In this document: positions 53,637 to 60,878 of the stretch, one piece after another
How the letters are laid out: each line of letters starts with the position of its first letter
Numbering within the stretch: position 1 is the first letter of the stretch
NCBI GenBank assembly: GCA_025057015.1
Contig: JANWYG010000014.1
Span: forward strand, 1 to 64,000
Length of the DNA: 64,000 bases
Origin: Blastocatellia bacterium
GTDB lineage: Bacteria; Acidobacteriota; Blastocatellia; Chloracidobacteriales; JADJPF01
Direction: 5' to 3'
Position numbers and translations under genes: made by a program
The notes under the pieces: generated by a model
The model's database searches: none
The model's input: the letters and a program-made list of their open reading frames with translations, nothing else
What the model was told of the DNA's origin: nothing

Positions 53637-56279
53637 CTATGCTGTCTGAGAGCTGGCTTTTGCTACACCAAGAGCAGCTTGTGCCGCTGCAAGCCTTGCT
53701 ATCGGCACGCGATAAGGCGAGCAGCTTACATAGTCTAAACCTATGCGATGACAAAAAGCTACGCTCGACGGTTCGCCTCCATGTTCACCGCAGATACCTA
53801 TCTTGAGGTTAGGTTTCGTGCTGCGTCCGAGTCTTACGGCCATCTCTATCAGCTTGCCAACCCCGGTCTGATCTAGCACTTGAAACGGATCTTCTTTGTA
53901 AATCTTCTGCTCGATGTAGAAAGGTAAAAAACGCCCTGAATCATCTCGACTGAGACCATAGGTAGTCTGTGTCAAATCGTTAGTCCCAAACGAGAAAAAC
54001 TCAGCTTCACGAGCTATCTCGTCAGCAGTCAGTGCCGCTCGCGGCAGCTCTATCATCGTGCCTACGAGATAGTCTACGCTATCTCCCATTTCAGCAAAGA
54101 CTTTAGCAGCTACATCACGCACTATCTCAGCTTGAAGTCGAAGCTCATTTACATCACTGACAAGCGGGATCATAACCTCTGGAAAGACTTTGAAACCCGC
54201 CTTCTTTGCCTGCACGGCAGCTTCAAAGATAGCTCGTGCTTGCATAGCAGTGATTTCAGGATAAAGTATGCCAAGACGACAACCACGGTGGCCCAGCATA
54301 GGATTCATCTCGTGCAAAGCATCTATCTTGCGCTTGAGTTGAGCGACCGTGATATGAAGTTTTGCGGCAAGAGCCTCTATTTCAGCCTCATCGCGCGGTA
54401 AGAACTCGTGCAGCGGCGGATCAAGAGTACGAATAGTCACCGGAAAGCCGTCCATCGCTTTGAATATTCCGAAGAAATCTTCTCTTTGAAGCGGTTCTAT
54501 CTTCGCCAGTGCTTTCTCCCGCTCGGCTTTGCTTTCGGCAACTATCATCTCCCGTACGGCGTCTATCCGGTCTCCCTCAAAGAACATATGCTCAGTGCGG
54601 CACAAACCTATTCCTTCAGCACCAAAGCTGCGAGCTACAGAAGCATCGTTCGGCGTATCAGCATTCGTCCTGACTTTGAGTTTTCGGAAATCATCTACCC
54701 AGCCCATAAATTCGGCAAACGCCTCATCCATCTTCGGCTCAACTAACGGCACTTGCCCGAAAATAACCCTGCCTGAGCTACCATCGACCGTAATATAGTC
54801 CCCCTTATTTATCACATATTCACCAACACTGAAGTTTTCAGAAGCATAGTCTATGTGCAGCGCACCACAGCCTACGACACAACACTTACCCATACCACGG
54901 GCTACTACAGCAGCATGAGAAGTCATGCCTCCGCGGGCAGTAACTATAGCCTGAGCTGCTACCATGCCATGAAAATCATCCGGCGAAGTTTCAACCCGCA
55001 CAAGTATGACTTTCTCGCCAGCTTCTGCCATCTTCACTGCCTCATCTGGGGAAAAAACGACCTTGCCACAAGCAGCGCCAGGACTGGCAGGAAGCCCTGT
55101 AGCTATCACTTTCACTTCAGCCTTAGGATCTACCATAGGGTGCAGCAATTGGTCTAAATGGCCGGGCTCGACGCGCAAGACCGCCGTAGCTTTGTCAATT
55201 AACCCTTCGTGCACCATATCGACGGCGATCCTCACAGCAGCAGCTCCCGTGCGCTTAGCATTGCGCGTCTGCAACATCCAAAGTTTGCCTCGCTCTATGG
55301 TAAACTCCAGATCCTGCACATCTTTGTAATGGCGTTCGAGCATCTCGGCAACTTTGACAAATTGCTCGTATACTTCGGGCATATCTTGTTGTAACTGCGA
55401 GATCTTCTTAGGTGTTCGAATTCCCGCTACTACATCTTCGCCTTGTGCATTCGGCAAATACTCGCCAAAGATGACCTTCTCACCTGTAGACGGATCACGG
55501 GTAAAAGCAACGCCAGTCCCCGAATCGTTGCCCATGTTACCAAATACCATAGCAACTACGTTGACTGCAGTACCAAGATCATCCGGTATTTTATGTACTC
55601 GACGATAATCTACGGCACGACGACCATTCCACGAAGCAAATACAGCCCTTATAGCACGCTCAAGCTGTTGCAGCGGATCGGAAGGAAAGTCCTCCCCTGT
55701 AGCTTCTTTGACTATCTGCTTGAACTCGGCACAGATCTGCTTGAGCGAGTCGACGTCCAAATCTGTATCAAGCACAGCACCAACTTTCTTCTTATAATCC
55801 TCGAAAGCATGCTCAAAGCGCTCTGCATCAACGCCTAAGACTATTTTTCCAAACATATTTATAAATCTACGGTAGGCATCATAAGCAAAGCGCTCATTGC
55901 CAGTAAGCTCTGCAAGGCCTTGTAAGGTCTCTTCATTGAGGCCAAGGTTTAGCACAGTATCCATCATACCCGGCATGCTAAACTTAGCGCCCGACCGCAC
56001 CGAGACAAGAAGTGGATTGTTTCTATCCCCAAAACCCTTGCCGGTAGCTTCTTCAACCTTTTTGAGCGCATCAAGCGTCTGCTGCCACATCCCTTCCGGA
56101 AACTGTTGACCAGACCTGTAGTAAGCCATGCAAGCTTGGGTAGTAATGGTAAAACCTGGAGGAACTGGTAAACCCGCATTAGTCATCTCAGCCAAACCTG
56201 CACCTTTTCCTCCCAACAGGTCTTTCATACTTGCGTCACCTTCGGCCTTGCCGTTTGCGTAAAGATATACGTATTTCAT
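53637..56279 (-). CDS. ppdK: Pyruvate, phosphate dikinase
   Basis: PPDK makes phosphoenolpyruvate from pyruvate, ATP and phosphate (reversible). The 880 residues show the ATP-binding domain (GGKGAGLAEMTNAGLPVPPG), the phosphohistidine domain (TARGGMTSHAAVVARGMGK) and the PEP-utilising barrel (GIGLCRTEHMFF, LVGTMIELPRAAL, FFSFGTNDLTQTTYG, GICGEHGG). It starts four bases after recO and ends two bases before the first eutN gene. In anaerobes and thermophiles PPDK can run in either direction; with glpX downstream, a gluconeogenic role is plausible. A link to a microcompartment is unusual. Confidence 0.97.
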   Translation of the reverse strand: MKYVYLYANGKAEGDASMKDLLGGKGAGLAEMTNAGLPVPPGFTITTQACMAYYRSGQQFPEGMWQQTLDALKKVEEATGKGFGDRNNPLLVSVRSGAKFSMPGMMDTVLNLGLNEETLQGLAELTGNERFAYDAYRRFINMFGKIVLGVDAERFEHAFEDYKKKVGAVLDTDLDVDSLKQICAEFKQIVKEATGEDFPSDPLQQLERAIRAVFASWNGRRAVDYRRVHKIPDDLGTAVNVVAMVFGNMGNDSGTGVAFTRDPSTGEKVIFGEYLPNAQGEDVVAGIRTPKKISQLQQDMPEVYEQFVKVAEMLERHYKDVQDLEFTIERGKLWMLQTRNAKRTGAAAVRIAVDMVHEGLIDKATAVLRVEPGHLDQLLHPMVDPKAEVKVIATGLPASPGAACGKVVFSPDEAVKMAEAGEKVILVRVETSPDDFHGMVAAQAIVTARGGMTSHAAVVARGMGKCCVVGCGALHIDYASENFSVGEYVINKGDYITVDGSSGRVIFGQVPLVEPKMDEAFAEFMGWVDDFRKLKVRTNADTPNDASVARSFGAEGIGLCRTEHMFFEGDRIDAVREMIVAESKAEREKALAKIEPLQREDFFGIFKAMDGFPVTIRTLDPPLHEFLPRDEAEIEALAAKLHITVAQLKRKIDALHEMNPMLGHRGCRLGILYPEITAMQARAIFEAAVQAKKAGFKVFPEVMIPLVSDVNELRLQAEIVRDVAAKVFAEMGDSVDYLVGTMIELPRAALTADEIAREAEFFSFGTNDLTQTTYGLSRDDSGRFLPFYIEQKIYKEDPFQVLDQTGVGKLIEMAVRLGRSTKPNLKIGICGEHGGEPSSVAFCHRIGLDYVSCSPYRVPIARLAAAQAALGVAKASSQTA

Positions 56280-56283
56280 CTCC

Positions 56284-57051
56284 TCACCTCTTGGTGTTGA
56301 TAATGTCAGCTCGCAACTGAACCATCAGTCCGTATGACTTCAAATCGCGTTCCAACGATCTTCGAATAAGCTTATAGCAGTAGTTACCTATACCAACAAG
56401 ATGCTCATGTGGCTTGTCCAACCTAGCAAAAGCTGCAGGAGCCAATTTGAAAATAGCGTCAACGGTGCCTCCGAGCGACGGTTCTATGTGCGTTCCCCGG
56501 CCTTCACTACAACTGTAGCACAGCGGCGTACCATCGTTTGCTACCCACACCCCACTAGTAGGATCTATCCGTGAGTCACAGCCAGCACAAATCCTCAAGT
56601 CAGGAAAAAAACCTGAGAGTTTGAGTAACCACACCTCGAAATATCTTAGCAAGCTGTCCAGATCAGCATCAGCCGCCAAAGCATTGACTACGGCCGATAC
56701 TAAACGGTAGACCTTCTCGTTAGGATCATTGGCAGGAAGAAACGCGCATAGTAGCTCAGTAACATAAGACAAAGCAGCTGCTTTCTCCGGTTGAGAAACC
56801 TGCTCGAAGTACGACCTGAGTATGTCGCAGCCTTCTAGCCTGACTAGCTCGCGGCCCTCTTTCTCAAAGTAAGTCACTTGTACTTCGGTGAAAGGCTCAA
56901 GACTCGACCCAAATCGGCTCCTTATCCGTCTTGCACCATGCGCCACAGCACGCACTATACCACTGTTGCGCGTAAACAAGACGCAAATCTTGTGAGTTTC
57001 AGCTAACGGATAAGTCAGCAAAACAAAAGCTTCCGTTTTCTTGAGCCCCAT
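56284..57051 (-). CDS. recO: DNA repair protein RecO
   Basis: RecO anneals single strands and loads RecA in the RecFOR pathway. The 255 residues show the OB-fold start (KKTEAFVLLTYPLAETHKIC), GARRIRSRFGSSLEPFTEVQ, and a zinc-binding domain with CAGCDS and CYSCSEG (two CxxC pairs at about 157-180). It stands in the long minus-strand run between a small membrane protein (12 bases upstream) and ppdK (four bases downstream). A housekeeping gene in this run suggests a general, constitutive transcript. Confidence 0.94.
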   Translation of the reverse strand: MGLKKTEAFVLLTYPLAETHKICVLFTRNSGIVRAVAHGARRIRSRFGSSLEPFTEVQVTYFEKEGRELVRLEGCDILRSYFEQVSQPEKAAALSYVTELLCAFLPANDPNEKVYRLVSAVVNALAADADLDSLLRYFEVWLLKLSGFFPDLRICAGCDSRIDPTSGVWVANDGTPLCYSCSEGRGTHIEPSLGGTVDAIFKLAPAAFARLDKPHEHLVGIGNYCYKLIRRSLERDLKSYGLMVQLRADIINTKR

Positions 57052-57063
57052 CTCCGCCTTAAT

Positions 57064-57369
57064 TTACTTGTCGTAAAACGGCTTGTCTCTAACCTCTACG
57101 TCCTTAACAGGTATCTCTATCACACCACCGGTCGGCTCTTCAATGTAGTAGACCTTAGCCGAAATCTTAGCAGACCTGCCTATACCTCTAATCTTGCCCA
57201 TGTAGCTACCGTTGCTGAGCATGTATGCATACCTACCAACATTTTTGTCAGGCGTCTCTGTGTTGACTATATTGAGATATACCCACAAGACTACAGCAGC
57301 AGCGATCGTTGCAAGCAGCAAATGCTTGAGTATACCAAGAAGCTGTGAAGATTTTTTTTCTTCCACCAT
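57064..57369 (-). CDS. Small membrane protein of unknown function
   Basis: The 101 residues begin MVEEKKSSQLLG, have one membrane helix (about 13-33; HLLLATIAAAVVLWVYLNIV) and a mainly beta C-terminal part (YAYMLSNGSYMGKIRGIG, KISAKVYYIEEPTGGVIEIP). I choose the ATG at 57369 because GGGAG lies eight bases upstream; the start at 57411 would overlap the preceding gene. No family is recognised. It may be a membrane-anchored periplasmic protein. It lies within the speA-hfq run, 12 bases before recO. Confidence 0.68.
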   Translation of the reverse strand: MVEEKKSSQLLGILKHLLLATIAAAVVLWVYLNIVNTETPDKNVGRYAYMLSNGSYMGKIRGIGRSAKISAKVYYIEEPTGGVIEIPVKDVEVRDKPFYDK

Positions 57370-57404
57370 AAATATATCTCCCTTGGTGGATAGGCCCGAT
57401 GCCC

Positions 57405-58847
57405 TTAACATAGCATGTACTTACCGCCGCTCTCCGTTACTTTACCTTCAGCTATTAGCTTCTCTAGGTGAGAAAGTACCGAGCGCTCGGCCAACGAATA
57501 GAGCGTTTGTGGAGTATCAGTATAAACCTTTTTTACTATGTCGGGGATATTAAATATTCCTTCGCATAGCGCTGACAATATAGCAGCTTCCCGTTCAAGT
57601 CTATGTGAAATGTAAAAGCTTATGCGTTCACGTGCTCCACCCGTAGGTGGTCCATGTGAAGGAAACAGCGCGTCAACATCCAGAACAGCTACTCTATCAA
57701 GCGAAGCAAGATAGGCCTGCAGGTTACCCTCCGGCGGATCTATGACAACCGTACCGAAACCAGCCATGAGGTCACCACATAGCAGCGATCGAGTTTTATG
57801 CTCGTAGAACGAAATGTGATCTTGCGTATGCCCAGGTGTATATAAACTTTCTAGCAGCCAGCCACCTGATAGCTGCCATCGCTCACCATCCGCTATTTTC
57901 CGGTCAACAACAAAAGCATTACCAACACGCTGCTGTGTAAGCGGATGAGCTGCAACTTGCAGCCCATAACGCGCTCTAAGAGCAGCTACCCCTCCTACAT
58001 GGTCAGGATGAAAATGTGTAACAAGTATCTCCTCAAGCTTTGCTCCCTCTGCAATCAAGGTATCTAGGAAATTCTCCAGTCGTTGCTGTTCTTCCTCATA
58101 AGGCGATGCTGGATCTATTATCAGCAACTGTTTGTTACCAACTATGTAACAATTCGTATGCGTTGCCGGCGCAATAGTAGGAGTTCTCAACGGAAAAAGA
58201 AATATCCCGCGCTTAATCTCTATCCGCTCAACGCGGCCTGCGTTCGCTTCTGGTACAGAGTGCAGCCTTTCAAAAAGACCGTCCTTACCTGCTGCAAGCG
58301 ATTGCAAGATATACAGCGTCGGCGGTGCAAGCATTCTGCGCCCAAGCTGCCAGTCTAGAAGCGCGTCTTTAGGCCGCATCCACCTACCATCAGCTAATTC
58401 TCCCCCAGAGACTACTTTCGGCAACTGACCCTCAGGCAAATAAACTAGGAAGAATCTTGTATCAAAACGCCGCGGAGCAAACTCCGGTGTGATCCAACGG
58501 CCAGCAGGCAGAAAATCAGAAGCATGTATTACTAACTCATACCGCTCGAGCAGTTCGACAAACGATTCGCAAGTAGACACCTCGCCAACAACACCGCGAG
58601 CTACGACTACTCTCGTTTCTTCGAAAAGCTCCCTAGCAGCACAAGCAATAGCAGCCTTCTGCTCGGCATCCGTAGCACCAACGACAGGGATCTGAAAGTC
58701 TGCTGCGTCACACTGACCACCAGGAAATGCAGAGAAGCCTCCCATAAAGGCCAAATGCCTTGCCCTCTCAACGAGGTATACTTCGAGTTGCCCATCAACT
58801 GCTTCCCTCAGTAAAACAGCCGAAGCAGCCTTTTTCACTGTCGACAT
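57405..58847 (-). CDS. Nudix hydrolase fused to LACTB2-like metallo-hydrolase
   Basis: A 480-residue fusion. Residues about 5-190 are a Nudix domain of the NUDT19 type: FPGGQCDAAD (41-50), then a 20-residue insert and RELFEET (72-78), where the normal Gly of the Nudix box is Arg. Residues about 215-400 form an MBL domain with THFHPDHVGG (His278, His280, Asp282, His283), YTPGHTQDH and SGD-type CGDLM. A winged-helix tail (about 405-480) as in LACTB2 ribonucleases follows. It may act on nucleotide or CoA esters or RNA; both active sites need testing. It lies three bases downstream of speA. Confidence 0.9.
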   Translation of the reverse strand: MSTVKKAASAVLLREAVDGQLEVYLVERARHLAFMGGFSAFPGGQCDAADFQIPVVGATDAEQKAAIACAARELFEETRVVVARGVVGEVSTCESFVELLERYELVIHASDFLPAGRWITPEFAPRRFDTRFFLVYLPEGQLPKVVSGGELADGRWMRPKDALLDWQLGRRMLAPPTLYILQSLAAGKDGLFERLHSVPEANAGRVERIEIKRGIFLFPLRTPTIAPATHTNCYIVGNKQLLIIDPASPYEEEQQRLENFLDTLIAEGAKLEEILVTHFHPDHVGGVAALRARYGLQVAAHPLTQQRVGNAFVVDRKIADGERWQLSGGWLLESLYTPGHTQDHISFYEHKTRSLLCGDLMAGFGTVVIDPPEGNLQAYLASLDRVAVLDVDALFPSHGPPTGGARERISFYISHRLEREAAILSALCEGIFNIPDIVKKVYTDTPQTLYSLAERSVLSHLEKLIAEGKVTESGGKYMLC

Positions 58848-58850
58848 AAT

Positions 58851-60743
58851 TTATCCAAGATAGGTGTAACCTTCGTAATGCTTCATGTACTCCGTACGCA
58901 GCTCTTCAGCAGCAGCTGCATCCAAGTTGCCTTGCTTGACCTGTTCCTCAAGATGCATGTTGAAGTTTTCGAGAAGGAAGTTCTTGTCGTACCTAGCCAT
59001 CATCAGCACATCGGAAATGTGACTACCAGGCAGAATCTTCTTTATCAAGTAGCCATTTTTGTTGATTATGACGTGCGCTTCATTGAGCGTACCGAAGAGA
59101 TTATGGAAATTGCCCATCACCTCTTGATACGCACCTATCATGAAAAATCCTAGATAATAAGGCTCCCCTGGCTTGAAATGATGAAGTTCTAGCGTCTCTT
59201 TCACATCCTTCAGGTCAATAAATTTTTCTATTATCCCATCAGAGTCGCATGTTAAATCGACAAGCGTAGCATGTTCTGAAGGCGTAGTGTTGAGCTTATG
59301 TATAGGCATTATGGGAAACAATTGTTCGATAGCCCAGTTGTCGGGCAGGCAGCGAAAGACACTGAAATTACACAAATACTTTGCAGATAGCAACTTTTTA
59401 AGCTCGTCAAACTCTTCGGTGACGATTTTGCTCTGCTGAGAAAACTTGCTAGCTCGCTCGCAGACTTCCCAAAAAAGTGCCTCGCCCTTAGCTCTGTCTT
59501 CGAGATTTATAAGCCCGAGATTAAACAGCGTAAACAACTCCTCTTTGTGCTCCAACGCGTCATGATAGTACTCGCGGTAATTCTTAGAGTTGATATTCTC
59601 AACCAGATCTTTTAGCTCTATTACTACTTGAGGATCATCCTCGTTCGTAGTCACAGCGGAAATATCGTCGAGCACGGTTTCGATCTCGTCCTGTATGTTG
59701 GTCACTATCATAGCGTGAAAGGCTGCAAGTATCCTGCCTGACTCCGTTACTATGGTTGGTTCAGGAACATCTTCTTCATCGCACACACTCTTGATGGTAT
59801 AGACGACATCGTTTGCGAACTCCTGCATAGTATAATTAGCCGAAGAGTCAAAACTTGTCTTGGAGCCGTCATAGTCAACTCCCATACCGCCACCTACGTT
59901 GAGAAATTCTATATCTACGCGCATCTGCCGCATCTTGCAGTAGACTCTAGCAGCTTCTTTCATCGCATTTTTGATGCGCTTAATATCGGTAATCTGCGAA
60001 CCTATGTGAAAATGCAGCATCTTTAGGCAGTCCAGCATGTTGTGCTGACGTAACACTCGAACTACTTCTAACATCTCGCTCGTGGTCAGTCCAAACTTCG
60101 CCGTCTCACCACCTGATTTTTCCCAACGTCCGGAACCTCGCGAGTAAAGCCTAGCACGAATGCCCAATTCAGGCTTTACACCGGTCTGCTGAACCTGCCT
60201 AAGTACTATATGCAACTCCTCTACCTTCTCTATGACTATTATCAAACGCTTACCTATCTGCCTAGCTATGAAAGCCAAACGGATATATGCTTCATCCTTG
60301 AAACCATTGCAAACTATCAAAGACTGTGGTGCTTGCTCCAAAGCTAGCGCAGCAAACAGTTCGGGCTTAGAGCCACACTCTATGCCAAAGTTGTAGCGTC
60401 GCCCTTCACGAAGTACCTCTTCGAGAACGTCACGGCGAGGATTTACCTTCATAGGAAAAACAGCCCGATGTGCCCCTTTGTAGTCGTACTCTCGCATCGC
60501 CGTTTGATAAGAATTGTAAAGCTTTCTCACTTGATAAGAGAGTATTTGAGGAAACCTCAAAATCACTGGCAGTTTAACCCCACGCTTGAGCAGGTCATTT
60601 ACGATCTCAAATATGTCCGCTTCTGCAGCTTCACCTTCACCCGGCCTAACGACCAAGTTCCCCTTTTTGTTTACGTCAAAAAATCCCGCTCCCCAATTCT
60701 CTATTCCATAAGTCTGAATGGTTTCCTCAAGTATGTTTTTCAT
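58851..60743 (-). CDS. speA: Biosynthetic arginine decarboxylase
   Basis: SpeA converts arginine to agmatine, the first step of polyamine synthesis, using pyridoxal phosphate. The 630 residues have the PLP lysine motif FPMKVNPRRD, FGIECGSKPEL, LHFHIGSQITD, LNVGGGMGVDYDGS and the C-terminal FFMIGAYQEVMGNFHNLFG. Length and layout are typical of fold III ADC. A GGAG lies before the ATG. It heads a minus-strand gene run to hfq with gaps mostly below 40 bases. The 135 bases upstream hold no recognisable element. Confidence 0.97.
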   Translation of the reverse strand: MKNILEETIQTYGIENWGAGFFDVNKKGNLVVRPGEGEAAEADIFEIVNDLLKRGVKLPVILRFPQILSYQVRKLYNSYQTAMREYDYKGAHRAVFPMKVNPRRDVLEEVLREGRRYNFGIECGSKPELFAALALEQAPQSLIVCNGFKDEAYIRLAFIARQIGKRLIIVIEKVEELHIVLRQVQQTGVKPELGIRARLYSRGSGRWEKSGGETAKFGLTTSEMLEVVRVLRQHNMLDCLKMLHFHIGSQITDIKRIKNAMKEAARVYCKMRQMRVDIEFLNVGGGMGVDYDGSKTSFDSSANYTMQEFANDVVYTIKSVCDEEDVPEPTIVTESGRILAAFHAMIVTNIQDEIETVLDDISAVTTNEDDPQVVIELKDLVENINSKNYREYYHDALEHKEELFTLFNLGLINLEDRAKGEALFWEVCERASKFSQQSKIVTEEFDELKKLLSAKYLCNFSVFRCLPDNWAIEQLFPIMPIHKLNTTPSEHATLVDLTCDSDGIIEKFIDLKDVKETLELHHFKPGEPYYLGFFMIGAYQEVMGNFHNLFGTLNEAHVIINKNGYLIKKILPGSHISDVLMMARYDKNFLLENFNMHLEEQVKQGNLDAAAAEELRTEYMKHYEGYTYLG

Positions 60744-60878
60744 CTCACTCTCCTAGAGAAAATATGAAAAGAAACAGCAAAATCTAGCAGATCAAAAGAC
60801 TGATGTCAAAACAAAAATCTTGTCCCTTCAGAGCATTTATCTACCGATTAATAAATAACTTACAGACAATTTGTAAAT

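Noticed and set aside
54132-56109. Plus-strand frames within ppdK
   Set aside because: All lie opposite the dikinase gene and have no family features or ribosome sites.
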